Translations under genes and position numbers: made by a program
Notes under the pieces: model-generated
What the model saw: only the letters and a program-made list of their open reading frames with translations
Databases searched by the model: none
What the model was told of the DNA's origin: nothing
Shown here: positions 1 through 8,727 of the stretch, one piece after another
How positions within the stretch are numbered: the stretch's first letter is position 1
How the letters are laid out: every line of letters starts with the position of its first letter
Origin: Natrinema marinum
GTDB taxonomy: Archaea > Halobacteriota > Halobacteria > Halobacteriales > Natrialbaceae
Direction of reading: 5' to 3'
Assembly: GCF_024296685.1 (NCBI RefSeq)
Contig: NZ_CP100763.1
Location: 1,178,001 to 1,242,000 of the forward strand
DNA: 64,000 nt

Positions 1-540
1 CGGCGAGGCGCCAAAGCCCGAGAGCATCTCCGAGAGGGCGTCGTCGATGTCGAAGTCGGGCGAGCGGGACTTTCGCTCGACGGACTCCCAGTTGCGCTCG
101 ACGATGCCGGCCAGCCAGAGGTCCATCTCCTCTTCGATGAAGTCGATGTCCGCGAGCGGGTCGTGTTCGCCGATATCGACGGGTTCGCCCTTCTCGTTGG
201 TTCCGCCGGAGGCGTCGACCACGCTGACGATCACGTCCGCGTTCGTCAGTTCGTCCAGAAACTGGTTACCCAGTCCCTTCCCCTCGTGGGCGCCCGGCAC
301 CAGTCCTGCCACGTCGATGAGTTCGATCGGGACGTAGCGCTTGCCGTCCTCGCAGTCGTCGGCGTTACAGCGCTCGTCGCGCTCGAGGCAGGGACACTCG
401 GTCCGGACGTAGCTCACCCCGCGGTTGGCGTCGATCGTGGTGAACGGGTAGTTGGCGACGTCGACCTCCGCCATCGTCGCCGCGGTGTAAAAAGTGGACT
501 TGCCGGCGTTGGGTTTCCCGGCAAGTGCGATCGAAAGCAT
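1..540 (-). CDS. Redox-regulated ATPase/GTPase of the YchF/Obg family, N-terminal part (runs off the window)
   Basis: The first 180 residues are present and the frame is open to base 1. A P-loop GKPNAGKST lies at residues 8-16 and the Walker B/G3 region DVAGLVPGAHEGKG starts near residue 76; this combination is typical of the YchF/OLA1 subfamily of translation-associated P-loop NTPases. A short Cys-rich insert with four cysteines (residues about 49-63) sits between the two motifs, as in archaeal members. The ATG at 540 is followed directly by the beta-strand leading to the P-loop, so the start is secure. Exact nucleotide preference cannot be read here. Confidence 0.9.
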   Translation of the reverse strand, partial: MLSIALAGKPNAGKSTFYTAATMAEVDVANYPFTTIDANRGVSYVRTECPCLERDERCNADDCEDGKRYVPIELIDVAGLVPGAHEGKGLGNQFLDELTNADVIVSVVDASGGTNEKGEPVDIGEHDPLADIDFIEEEMDLWLAGIVERNWESVERKSRSPDFDIDDALSEMLSGFGASP

Positions 541-633
541 GGCTCAGCGTAGCAGGGTCCGGGAAAACTACCTTTCGATTCCGCAACCCGGTTTCCGACG
601 AGGTGCAGTCCCGGATCGGGGTATCGTCGGGCG

Positions 634-1866
634 TTATCTGGTACCCGGTTCGAACGCCTCGAGGACGACCGACGCCTCGCGGACGCCCTCCTCGAAGACC
701 GCGTGGTCGGACGCCGAGACGCGATCGGTATGCGGGTCCCAGTCGACGGCCCGAATTTCGCGCAGTTCGGGGAGTGTGGCGTGTCGCAGGCCGACCGCGA
801 CGGCGTCGGCGGACTCGTCGGTATGACGCGAGACGGCGCGAGCGAGGTCGTCGACCGAGCGCGCGTCGCCGTTCCACTCGTGGTAGAGCACGGCGAGTGC
901 CAGTCGAGCGCGTTCGTTCCGGAGTACGTCGAGGACCGTCTCGGCCGTCGACGGAACGGCTGCGACGGTAGCGACGCCGGGGTCTCGTCTCGGCGTCGGC
1001 GAGTCGAGAGGGTCGCGCGAGTCGACGCTATCCGAGACCGCGTCACGGACGGACGCTTCGAACGCGTCGGGAACGGGGTCGTCAGTCCCGACCCCGTCGG
1101 ACGGTTGCAGTGGGCGCGCGGGAGGGGCCGTCCGACCCACGGAATCGGAGTCGTTCCAGACGGCGGTCGATCCAATCGGCAGTCCGGTAGTTTCCGTCCC
1201 GCTCGTCGCACCGGAGTCCGCCGCCGCGGTTGTGGCCGGTCCCTCGGGCAGCGCCGGCACGTCGTCCGGCGTCGCTTCGATCGCGGCCACAGAAGCGGCA
1301 GCGGCCGCCGTCGGTCGTTCCATCGTCGATTCAGTTACCGTATCGGCGACAGTCGACGAGCGCGCGATCGGGTCGGACGACTCGAGTGCGACGGGCAACT
1401 CTGTATCGGCCGCTCGAGACGCCCCGTTCGCGTCGACCGATCCGATGGGAACGACATCCGATCCCTCCCGGACGGCGGTGACGAAACCGGCCGCACCGCC
1501 GACGGGAGCCAGCGTCGTCGTCAGCGACAGAGGATCGCGAATCGTGCCGCCCTCGAGGGTGACGTACCCCGTCAGCCAGACGACGAGCGCGCAGGCGACG
1601 ACGATCCCAACGGACACCTGTGTCACGGCTCGCCAGCGCACGTCTGAGGAGGCGTTTCGGCTGACCAGCCAGTAACCGCCAGTGGCCAGCCCGGTCGGAA
1701 CGAGCAACGAGACGAACAGTTCGAACGCGACAACCGGCTGCGAGGCCGGCGTCCCGAGCGCTCGGACGATACCAGTCACCGCGAGCACGAGTCCCATACC
1801 GACGATCGTGGCGCTCGATTCCCCCCAATCCTCCCACTCGATCCACGCGGGGGTAGCAGAGCGCAT
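634..1866 (-). CDS. Membrane protein with C-terminal DUF7344-like winged-helix domain
   Basis: A 410-residue protein. Four hydrophobic segments occupy about residues 20-130. A long low-complexity Ala/Thr/Ser/Pro/Asp stretch (about 135-300) follows, then a globular domain at about 315-400. That domain has the pattern L..L....R...L..L followed by ..H..LP.L.....V.W seen in three other proteins of this window (5177-5743, 18004-18390, 59082-59423), so I read it as a DUF7344-like winged helix, probably cytoplasmic and DNA-binding. The membrane anchor suggests a membrane-tethered regulator, which is inference. Start is the ATG nearest the first membrane segment. Confidence 0.7.
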   Translation of the reverse strand: MRSATPAWIEWEDWGESSATIVGMGLVLAVTGIVRALGTPASQPVVAFELFVSLLVPTGLATGGYWLVSRNASSDVRWRAVTQVSVGIVVACALVVWLTGYVTLEGGTIRDPLSLTTTLAPVGGAAGFVTAVREGSDVVPIGSVDANGASRAADTELPVALESSDPIARSSTVADTVTESTMERPTAAAAASVAAIEATPDDVPALPEGPATTAAADSGATSGTETTGLPIGSTAVWNDSDSVGRTAPPARPLQPSDGVGTDDPVPDAFEASVRDAVSDSVDSRDPLDSPTPRRDPGVATVAAVPSTAETVLDVLRNERARLALAVLYHEWNGDARSVDDLARAVSRHTDESADAVAVGLRHATLPELREIRAVDWDPHTDRVSASDHAVFEEGVREASVVLEAFEPGTR

Positions 1867-1909
1867 ACCGTCCCGTTTCAGGGACGGTCACATAAATCAA
1901 ATTGTCAAC

Positions 1910-2641
1910 TCAGAGTTCGACGGCCATCATCACCTCGTCGACGTAGCGGCCGTTGAGTTTGTAGTGGTCTTCCCGGACCGCCTCGGTCTGCCAGTCGTGG
2001 GCCTCGAGGAACGCGATGGCTTCCTCGTTTGTCGAGGGGACGCTCTGGTAGACCTTCTCGTAGCCGTTCGAGCCGGCCCACTCGAGGCCCCGCGAGAGGA
2101 GATGTGAGCCGACGCCGTGGCCGCGGTACTCCTCCAAGACGCCGACGGTGAGCTCGGCGGTGTGGCCGAGCTTCTCGAGTTCCGGCGCGTAGAGGTGGAC
2201 CCAGCCGACCACGTCGTCCTCGACGGTCGCGACGAAGAACATCCGCGACTCGAGTTCGTTGTGCCGGAGCAGGGCGTTCTCGTGGTCGATCTCGTCGGCG
2301 ACGCTCTCGGCCTCGATGTAGGTCTTCTCCTCGGCGACTTGCCGGATCGCGCCGACGATCCCCGTCAGGTCTTCCTGGCGCGCCGGCCGGATGTGGAACT
2401 CGAGGTCCTCGGAGACGTACTCCTCTTCGGCCCCAGCGTCGATCGTTACCCGTAGCGTTCCGTCTGCTTCGTCGATTCGGCCGTCCCGCTTCAGGATCGC
2501 GACGTGGTGGCGGAAGCCGCCGGGATCCAATCCGAGCCGTTCGCGCGTCTCGTCCGGATCGGCGGTCCCGTGGCGCTCGACGTACTCGTAGATCTGCTTT
2601 CGGTCCTCGTGGCCGAACTCGAGCGTGTCAGTAGTTGCCAT
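1910..2641 (-). CDS. GNAT N-acetyltransferase with N-terminal winged-helix domain
   Basis: A 243-residue protein. Residues 1-75 form a winged-helix-like domain (IYEYVERHGTAD... then RHHVAILKRDG). Residues about 80-240 are a GNAT fold with the acetyl-CoA loop in EEYRGHGVGSHLL. The substrate is unknown. The ATG at 2641 is preferred to the upstream in-frame ATG at 2656 because a TATA-like box (TTAAGTA on the minus strand, about 2664-2671) lies 26 bases before it, giving a leaderless transcript. A paralogue of identical length is at 22008-22739. Confidence 0.85.
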   Translation of the reverse strand: MATTDTLEFGHEDRKQIYEYVERHGTADPDETRERLGLDPGGFRHHVAILKRDGRIDEADGTLRVTIDAGAEEEYVSEDLEFHIRPARQEDLTGIVGAIRQVAEEKTYIEAESVADEIDHENALLRHNELESRMFFVATVEDDVVGWVHLYAPELEKLGHTAELTVGVLEEYRGHGVGSHLLSRGLEWAGSNGYEKVYQSVPSTNEEAIAFLEAHDWQTEAVREDHYKLNGRYVDEVMMAVEL

Positions 2642-2663
2642 GGATTGCGGTACCACAAACCAC

Positions 2664-2671
2664 TACTTAAC
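2664..2671 (-). promoter_or_regulatory. TATA box of the HTH-GNAT gene
   Basis: A TTAAGTA-type element centred 26 bases upstream of the ATG at 2641, consistent with leaderless transcription. Confidence 0.5.
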
Positions 2672-2756
2672 CTTTGGCCGGCCGCTCGAGTAGCAGGCGG
2701 CCCGAGCGGACCGCTACACAGGGTCGCGAGAGCTACCGAAGCGGCAGGTTTCACGA

Positions 2757-2820
2757 CCGCTTATTATATACATCATATCTGAGTATAATTAATATTGTAA
2801 AAATATATATTTAGTTCTGT
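2757..2820 (+). promoter_or_regulatory. AT-rich promoter region of the pectate lyase gene
   Basis: About 60 bases that are almost pure A/T in a GC-rich genome, with a TATA element (ATATATAT, 2803-2810) roughly 35 bases before the lyase ATG. Several further TATA-like runs precede it. This makes a strong or regulated promoter likely; the regulator is not identifiable. Confidence 0.55.
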
Positions 2821-2843
2821 GACATTGTGATTGGTGTATTTCC

Positions 2844-4553
2844 ATGAACCACTCACGGCGGAGCTATCTCAAAGCGGCAGCGGCATCGGCGATGATCGGC
2901 GCGGGATCGACGAGTTCGTTCCTCGGCTCGGTGGCGGCCCAATCCGGCGGCGCCCACTACGGACTCGACGACGGGTTCGCGGACACCTCGTGGCTCGAAA
3001 GCGAGAACGTGCAGGTGATCAGGGTCACGGAGCCGACGCGGAGCGCGGTCGCGAACGCGTTTCAAGCGAGCGGTCCGCGCCTGGTCGTCTTCGAGACCAG
3101 CGGCACGATCGACCTCGGAAACGAGAATCTGGCGATTACGGAGGACAAGTGCTGGGTAGCCGGACAGACGGCACCCTCGCCAGGGATCACGTTCATCAAG
3201 GGCGCCGTTCAGATCAGTGCCAACGACTGCGTTGTCCAGCACATCCGATCGCGAATCGGCCCCGGCGACGGCTCGATCCAGGGCAACGACGCGTTCAACA
3301 CGCAAGACGGCACGCAGAACAACGTCGTCGACCACGTGACGGCCTCGTGGGGAGTCGATGAGTGTCTCTCCGTTGGTTACGACACGCAGAACACGACGGT
3401 CATCAACTCGCTGATCTACGAGGGGCTGTGGAACCCCTACGGTAACGAGGCCGACCACAACTACGGTTCGCTCATCGGCGACGGCGCGTCGAACGTGACG
3501 CTGGCCGGCAACGTCTGGGCGAAGTGTCGCGGTCGTCTCCCGCGGCTCAAAGCCGACACCGAGACGGTCGTCGTCAACAACCTCACCTACTTCTTCGACG
3601 AGTCGGCCAACGCCGACAGCTCCGCCACCACGAGCTTCGTCGGTAACGTCTATACCGGCCTGACCGACACCGGCGACCCGATTCTCGAGGGGACGCCCAC
3701 GGCCTATCACAGTGACAACGTGACGGCCGATCCGGCGCTTTCCGGCCAGTCGTTCGCCGAGGTCTCGAGTACGGGGTCGCCGCCGCTGTGGCCGAGCGGC
3801 CTCTCCGAGCTTCCCTCGAGCGACGTCGAGAGTCACAATCTCGCGAACGCGGGAGCGCGCCCGGCCGATCGGACCGGCAACGACCAGCGCATCGTCCAAG
3901 AGATTCGCGACCGCGCGGGCAACGACCGGCTCGATTCGCCGCACGACTATTGGGTCGGCCACCACGACGAGGTCGGCGGCTACCCGCAACTACCGGTCAA
4001 CACCCACTCGCTGTCGGTCCCCGACAGCGGCCTACGCGACTGGCTCGCCCAGTGGGCCAGCGCGGTCGAGAACGGCGGTTCGGCGCCCGGCGACGGCAGC
4101 GGCGACGACGGGAGCGCGAGCGGCCCGATCCCGACGGGTACCTACGAGATCGTCAACGTCCACAGCGGCCAGCTTCTCGAGGTGGCTAACGCCTCGACGG
4201 CCGACGGTGCGAACGTCCAGCAGTGGCCCGCCAACGGCCATCCGACCCAGCAGTGGTACGTCGAGGATCTGGGCAACGGCGAGTACCACATCCAAAACGA
4301 AAACAGCGGCAAGCTCCTCGAGGTCGCGTTCGCCGAGACGACCGACGGCGCAAACGTCCGCCAGTATGCCCCGACAGGCTCTGCCTGTCAGCGCTGGGGT
4401 ATCGTCGACGACGGCGGCCAGTACGCACTCGAGGCCGTCCACAGCGGCAAGGTCGCCGACGTCGAAAACTGGTCGACCGAAAGCGGCGCGAACGTCATGC
4501 AATGGCCCGATACGGGCGGTGCCAACCAGCGCTGGACGTTCGAGTCCGTCTGA
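2844..4553 (+). CDS. Secreted pectate lyase (PL1-type beta-helix) with C-terminal ricin-type lectin domain
   Basis: A 569-residue exported protein. The N-terminus has a Tat motif SRRSYLKAA followed by a hydrophobic stretch and AQ, so it folds before export. Residues about 40-370 match a pectate lyase superfamily beta-helix: a DNCVVQHIRSR-like strand, NNVVDHVTASWGVDE, and GNVWAKCRGRLPRLK, the typical lyase core that cleaves polygalacturonate by beta-elimination. A Gly/Ser/Asp linker (about 412-428) leads to residues 430-569, where three repeats ending in Q-x-W (QQWYVED, QRWGIVD, QRWTFES) form a ricin B/CBM13 beta-trefoil for carbohydrate binding. PL1 assignment is by pattern; a related PL family is possible. 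Confidence 0.85.
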   Translation: MNHSRRSYLKAAAASAMIGAGSTSSFLGSVAAQSGGAHYGLDDGFADTSWLESENVQVIRVTEPTRSAVANAFQASGPRLVVFETSGTIDLGNENLAITEDKCWVAGQTAPSPGITFIKGAVQISANDCVVQHIRSRIGPGDGSIQGNDAFNTQDGTQNNVVDHVTASWGVDECLSVGYDTQNTTVINSLIYEGLWNPYGNEADHNYGSLIGDGASNVTLAGNVWAKCRGRLPRLKADTETVVVNNLTYFFDESANADSSATTSFVGNVYTGLTDTGDPILEGTPTAYHSDNVTADPALSGQSFAEVSSTGSPPLWPSGLSELPSSDVESHNLANAGARPADRTGNDQRIVQEIRDRAGNDRLDSPHDYWVGHHDEVGGYPQLPVNTHSLSVPDSGLRDWLAQWASAVENGGSAPGDGSGDDGSASGPIPTGTYEIVNVHSGQLLEVANASTADGANVQQWPANGHPTQQWYVEDLGNGEYHIQNENSGKLLEVAFAETTDGANVRQYAPTGSACQRWGIVDDGGQYALEAVHSGKVADVENWSTESGANVMQWPDTGGANQRWTFESV

Positions 4554-4680
4554 GATCGCTCGCTCTTAAGGCGACAACTGGTACAGCCGGAGGACCTTCC
4601 GTCGGTAGGTCGACGCCTCGAGTGCGCGAGATGACTCCGGTTCGCGCCGGAGCGCCCGACAGGTGTGTCTCGCGTTCCTC

Positions 4681-5130
4681 ATGATCGGACCGAACGTGGC
4701 GGTTGCTGGCTGTGCGCTCGCACTCGCGGTAGCAGTCGGGCTGGTGGCCCACGAGTGGGCGCACGCAACGGTTCTCCGACTCGCCCGCGTCGAGTACTCG
4801 GTTTCGTATTTCCCTGGCCGACCGGACGGGATCGTCTCGCTCCTGACGACCCGTCCCTGGGCTGCCGTTCACCCCCGGCCGACCGGCCGCGAGCCCGCGT
4901 GGGCCCTTCGACTTGCGGCCCTCGCACCCGCGCTCCTCGCGCTCCCTGTCTTCGGGCTCGCGGCCGCCGGCTACGTGACGACCGAGACGCCGGTCGTCGC
5001 CGCGGCGGCCATCGGCTGGCTGGCCTGTGCGCTCCCCAGCCCGCAGGACTTCTCGGTCGCGTTTCACGCCCATCGCCTGCTCGAGCGGACTCGAGAACCG
5101 AGCGCATCAGCCCCCTCCCGCGCCGACTGA
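4681..5130 (+). CDS. Small membrane protein with HExxH motif, putative zinc metalloprotease (M50/DUF3267-like)
   Basis: A 149-residue integral membrane protein. HEWAH at residues 24-28 lies inside the first hydrophobic segment, as in site-2-protease-type enzymes. A C-terminal ALPSPQDFSVAF (D123) sits where such small families carry a third metal ligand. Hydrophobic segments are at about 7-30, 75-98 and 103-120. ATG 4681 is used because an upstream in-frame ATG adds only a few residues before the membrane segment. Protease activity is inferred from the motif; the substrate is unknown. It follows the pectate lyase by 127 bases on the same strand. Confidence 0.6.
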   Translation: MIGPNVAVAGCALALAVAVGLVAHEWAHATVLRLARVEYSVSYFPGRPDGIVSLLTTRPWAAVHPRPTGREPAWALRLAALAPALLALPVFGLAAAGYVTTETPVVAAAAIGWLACALPSPQDFSVAFHAHRLLERTREPSASAPSRAD

Positions 5131-5176
5131 CGGTCGTCGCTGGCTGTGCGCTTCGAACCGCTCGGCGGGCCCGCTG

Positions 5177-5743
5177 TTACTGGACGTGACCGGTCGACCA
5201 CGCGTGGATACCGGTCACGACCGCGAACGCGACGAGGATGATAGCGCCGCCGGTGAGACCGCTGATCGGCACGATTCCCATCGCGATCACGGCGAGAAGG
5301 AGGCCGCCCAGGCCGGCCGTCCCCGCGTACCACAGTGGCCACCGATCGGCCGACTCGGTCTCGCCGGGCGGACGGAGGTACTGATCGAACTGGTTCGCGA
5401 GCGGGGTCGCCGCGACCCGGCCGCGGTCCTTATCGTAGTCGACGATCCCATGATTGTCGAGCTTCGGCAGGTGAGACTGGTACAACGAGATGTAGACCCG
5501 CTGGCGTTCGTCCGATTGCAGGTTCTCGACGGTCGTGTCCTGCTCCCAGGCGGCGATCTGTTCGGCGAGCTCGCGCAGGCGCACTGGTTCCTCCGCCTCT
5601 CGGAGATATCGGAGCACGTCACGCCGCCGCCTCGTCTGCAAGAGATGGTAGATATCGTCGAGGTCCAGATCCGACGAGAGCGCCTCCGCATCGGGTGTTC
5701 GCGTCGGTCCGTCGACCGCATCCGTGTGACTGCGACCGATCAC
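5177..5743 (-). CDS. DUF7344-like winged-helix protein with two C-terminal membrane segments
   Basis: A 188-residue protein. Residues about 25-115 contain IYHLLQTRRRRDVLRYLR and, later, YQSHLPKLDNHGIVDYD, the same helix-wing pattern as other winged-helix proteins of this window. Two hydrophobic helices at about 135-155 and 160-180 anchor it in the membrane. It is likely a membrane-associated transcriptional regulator of unknown signal. It is convergent with the HExxH protein gene. Confidence 0.75.
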   Translation of the reverse strand: MIGRSHTDAVDGPTRTPDAEALSSDLDLDDIYHLLQTRRRRDVLRYLREAEEPVRLRELAEQIAAWEQDTTVENLQSDERQRVYISLYQSHLPKLDNHGIVDYDKDRGRVAATPLANQFDQYLRPPGETESADRWPLWYAGTAGLGGLLLAVIAMGIVPISGLTGGAIILVAFAVVTGIHAWSTGHVQ

Positions 5744-6159
5744 TCTCGTTCCCGACAGACTGTATTCCTGACGAACAGATAAAGCTACGGACTCGGTTTG
5801 AACGACCGTCGGGCTAGTAAGTAAAACAGAGGAACGGGTCGAGAGCCGACCCGCCGGGTGTCCGGTAGCAACGCGGTCATACAGCCACGAATGACCGCGT
5901 ATCGGTAATTGAGCACGGGTGATCCACCGGCGTATTCAGGCTTCTCGGTGCGGCGGGCGGTCGACACCTCGCCGACACCGTAGTATTAGTGTGTCCAGTA
6001 ATAAAGCTACCTCTCGAGACAAATACGACAGATGGCTCGGTAAAATATAAAATACGTGGCAAAATATGGGGAGAGAGTATTTCATACGCAAATGTTTCCC
6101 CCACATCTGCCACCAGAGATAGCGATCTGTCAGCCGCTCGGAAACGACTACCGGTTCGA
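5744..6159. other. Intergenic region with inverted repeat and AT-rich island
   Basis: No convincing gene on either strand. It holds a 6-bp hairpin (GGGTCG/CGACCC, 5836-5852), a perfect 10-bp inverted repeat (5871-5900) and an A/T-rich patch at about 5985-6110 with several TATA-like strings, flanked by GC-rich DNA. The patch lies behind the 3' end of the 6160-6858 gene and about 250 bases upstream of the 5177-5743 gene. Confidence 0.6.
5871..5900. repeat. Perfect 10-bp inverted repeat
   Basis: ACGCGGTCAT at 5871-5880 is mirrored by ATGACCGCGT at 5891-5900 with a 10-base spacer. It lies about 130 bases upstream of the winged-helix gene that starts at 5743. It could be an operator or an RNA hairpin. 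Confidence 0.6.
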
Positions 6160-6858
6160 TCAGGGATCGATCTCCATGGGTGCGGTTCGATCGGAGAGCT
6201 CGGCGCTGACGAGGGCGGCGTGACTGCGGCGAAGTCGCTCGGAAAGCGCCTGGTGGGAGATTCCCAGTTCCGAGGCCAGTTCCTTGAGCGTGACGCCCCT
6301 CGGCACGTCGAAATAGCCCAGTTCGTGAGCCTTGTAGATCGTCTCGTACTGCGTCTCGGTCAGCGGCGTCCGCGCCGTCGCGAGATCGTCGACGCCGCTG
6401 ATCCGGGTGACGTTCGCCCGGTACTCGTACTGCTCGAAGAGTTCGTGACACGTCGAGACCGACTCGCGGTCGTGAAAGAGCAGTTTCAGCTTCCAGCGCC
6501 CGTCGTGGCCGCGTGCCGTCAGGATCGCTCCGTCGTGTTCGGTCACGATCTCCTCGAAGAGCTTCACGCCGTCCCCGAATTCGAGCCGAAACAGCCAGCG
6601 GTCTCCCGGTCCGACGGCAGGCCCATCTTCCGCCGGAGAGCCACCGCTGTCGTCCGCGACGCTCCCGATCAGATCGACCGACGGATCCGCCTCGAGGGCG
6701 TTCCGAACTGTCTCTCGGTCCGGACCGCCCGTCCAGACCAGCGGCGACGCTCCGCCGATCAGTCCCCCGACCTGAAACTCGAACGCCGACACTCGATCGA
6801 ACGTCCGGTCGAAACCGAGTCGATCGGCCGGAATCTCGAGTTCGACGACTGTAGTCAT
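6160..6858 (-). CDS. Bacterio-opsin-activator-type helix-turn-helix (HTH-10) transcriptional regulator
   Basis: A 232-residue protein. The N-terminal part (about 1-165) resembles the beta-rich sensor region of Bat-type regulators (LEIPADRLGF..., then a GDRWLFRLEF segment). The C-terminal 55 residues are a typical HTH-10 domain: LTETQYETIYKAHELGYF, then TLKELASELGISHQALSERLRR. The ATG at 6858 is used rather than the in-frame ATG at 7041 because homologous regulators begin at MTTVVELE-like sequence and a TATA-like TCTATACG lies 25 bases upstream. A second HTH-10 protein is at 18480-19139. Confidence 0.88.
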   Translation of the reverse strand: MTTVVELEIPADRLGFDRTFDRVSAFEFQVGGLIGGASPLVWTGGPDRETVRNALEADPSVDLIGSVADDSGGSPAEDGPAVGPGDRWLFRLEFGDGVKLFEEIVTEHDGAILTARGHDGRWKLKLLFHDRESVSTCHELFEQYEYRANVTRISGVDDLATARTPLTETQYETIYKAHELGYFDVPRGVTLKELASELGISHQALSERLRRSHAALVSAELSDRTAPMEIDP

Positions 6859-7362
6859 TATCGGACTCCACCACAGAGACGTATAGACGGATTTTGTTAC
6901 CGGTAGCCTTTCCCGCCACCCAATCGCAGTGACTGTCAGTATCATGTGAGGATCGCTCGAGACAACAAGTCCGCCGAGGACCGCTTTCCGTCCTTTCCCC
7001 GGCAGCTCCTCATTATTCTCTGCCGAAAATGTTGCTACCATAATATGTCTGCCGGTCGCGACGAGGGGCCGAACGAGTCGAACACCTTGTGGGTTCTCAA
7101 CCCCTGAAACTCCTGGCTAGCTACAAGTGCGGTGACATCGTTGGTTTCGGTGGCCAACTACTGGAATTTGGCCGTCAGGGAATGCGCGGCGCTCGTCGTC
7201 CGTTCTTTTCCGTTCCTCTCGGCCGTGTACTCGAGCGTACGCTACATCCCTTGGACGACCTTGCTACTCCCAGTCGATTCGAACGTCATCCAGCACAGGA
7301 AGAAGGCGTCCAACACCAGAACGGCGTAGCTTCGCGATCCGTGGGCTTGAGCGGTCGGACAG
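6859..7362. other. Intergenic region without a recognisable gene
   Basis: About 500 bases between two minus-strand genes. The open frames here are short and have no homologue I recognise. A minus-strand frame near 7245-7330 carries one hydrophobic stretch (AVLVLDAFFLCWMTF) that could be a decayed gene fragment, but there is no supporting start, promoter or flank. Base composition is somewhat lower in GC than the genes. Confidence 0.5.
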
Positions 7363-8286
7363 TCAGCGACGGAGCCGCGCGACCCGGTCGCCGTCGCGCT
7401 CGGTCGTTTCGACCAGTTCGTCGTCGGACAGATCGGCGAGCAGTCCCTCGAGCCATTCGCGACCGTACTCTCCGCCGGGCGCGTAGTCAACCCGAATGCG
7501 GTGGCCGAGCGTATCGAGCTCGAGTTCGTCGTACTCCCGCAACGCGGCGATCACGCGGCCGCGGAACTGCCGGCGGCTCCCCTCGAAGCTCGGCTGGGTC
7601 GGCACGTCGGGGGCGGTGAAGTCGCCGGTGGCGTAGGCGTCACACCACTCGCGCCACGGGCAGCCCGCCTCGTCGCAAGCGGGCGTCTGCTCGCAGGCGA
7701 CGCCGCCGAGTTCCATGATCGCGTTGTTCCAGACGCGAGAGCGGCCCGCGGGCATGAGTTTCCGTGCCGCGTCCTCGAAGGCCGCGTCGTCGTCCGGCAC
7801 GTCGAAGGCCCGATAGAGCACCCGTTTGACGTTCGTGTCGACGACCGCGTCGCCATTGTCGAACGCGAAACTCGCCACCGCGTTGGCGGTGTAGGGACCA
7901 ACACCCATCAGTTCCTGTAGTTCGTCCGGCGTCTCCGGGAAGCTGCTGTCGTACTCCTCCTCGACCTGTCGGGCCGCTTCGTGCAGGTACTTCGCCCGGT
8001 TGTTGTACCCGAGACTGTGGTCGGTCCAGAACCCCACCACGTCCGCGCGGTCCGCGTCGGCCAGATCGGCGGTTGTCGGCCAGCGCTCGAGGAACGCCTC
8101 CCAGGCCTCGACGACGCGGCTGAGCTGGGTCTGCTGGCTCATTACCTCGCTGACGAGGATCGCGTAGGCGTCGTCGGTTCGCCGCCACGGAAAGTCGCGG
8201 TGGTCGTCCTCGTACCACGCGATCAGCGCCTCGCGAGCGGCCTCGAGATCGTCCGGCAGCGCCCGTTCCCCTGCCTCTGCTGTCAT
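7363..8286 (-). CDS. mutY: A/G-specific adenine glycosylase MutY
   Basis: A 307-residue base-excision repair enzyme that removes adenine opposite 8-oxoguanine. Residues 44-58 hold LVSEVMSQQTQLSRV with catalytic Glu47. The helix-hairpin-helix is GVGPYTANAVA (about 128-138) and the catalytic Asp150 is in VVDTNVKRVL. An iron-sulfur loop has Cys198, 204, 209 and 215. The bacterial NUDIX-like 8-oxoG recognition domain is absent; the last 85 residues look like a small winged-helix-like domain (GRVIAALREYDELEL...). Cysteine spacing (X5-X4-X5) differs from the usual X6-X2-X5. Confidence 0.9.
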   Translation of the reverse strand: MTAEAGERALPDDLEAAREALIAWYEDDHRDFPWRRTDDAYAILVSEVMSQQTQLSRVVEAWEAFLERWPTTADLADADRADVVGFWTDHSLGYNNRAKYLHEAARQVEEEYDSSFPETPDELQELMGVGPYTANAVASFAFDNGDAVVDTNVKRVLYRAFDVPDDDAAFEDAARKLMPAGRSRVWNNAIMELGGVACEQTPACDEAGCPWREWCDAYATGDFTAPDVPTQPSFEGSRRQFRGRVIAALREYDELELDTLGHRIRVDYAPGGEYGREWLEGLLADLSDDELVETTERDGDRVARLRR

Positions 8287-8379
8287 CGGCGGGGGTTAGG
8301 GAAGCGACGGTTTAGGGGTGGTGGTCGACGGCGACGTATCCCGGTACGCTTTTGATCGTACACACGCCACCCGACTGAC

Positions 8380-8649
8380 ATGAGTTCGCAGTCGCTCGGT
8401 CTCAAACTGATCGCCGTCGGATTTGCGGCCCTCGTCGGTCCGTATCTCGTCACGCTGTACCTGTCGCTCGGTCCCATCGGATGGATGCTCGTCGGCGGAT
8501 CGATCGTGGTCGCGGGCATCGTCGTCTCGCTGCGTGAATCGGCCGGGTACGACGACGTCGACCACCTCGAGCGGACGAACTGCGAGTCCTGCGGCGCTCG
8601 GATCGACGCCGACGCCGATACCTGTGACTACTGTGGGGCCAGCTGCTGA
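8380..8649 (+). CDS. Small membrane protein with C-terminal zinc ribbon
   Basis: An 89-residue protein: two hydrophobic helices (about 7-30 and 33-50), then a CESCG...CDYCG zinc ribbon at residues 66-87 facing the cytoplasm. A TATA-like CTTTTGAT at 8349-8356 is 27 bases before the ATG. This is a common haloarchaeal architecture without assigned function. Confidence 0.75.
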   Translation: MSSQSLGLKLIAVGFAALVGPYLVTLYLSLGPIGWMLVGGSIVVAGIVVSLRESAGYDDVDHLERTNCESCGARIDADADTCDYCGASC

Positions 8650-8727
8650 ATCCGCGCCGCCGAGTGAGGCGGTCGAACCCGACTCGACCACGAAAGGCCT
8701 ATCCGGCCCGCTCGAGTCCCCTCCCGT

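Noticed and set aside
7242-7490. Minus-strand frame with AVLVLDAFFLCWMTF
   Set aside because: Most of it overlaps the end of mutY in another frame; the hydrophobic piece alone does not make a gene.
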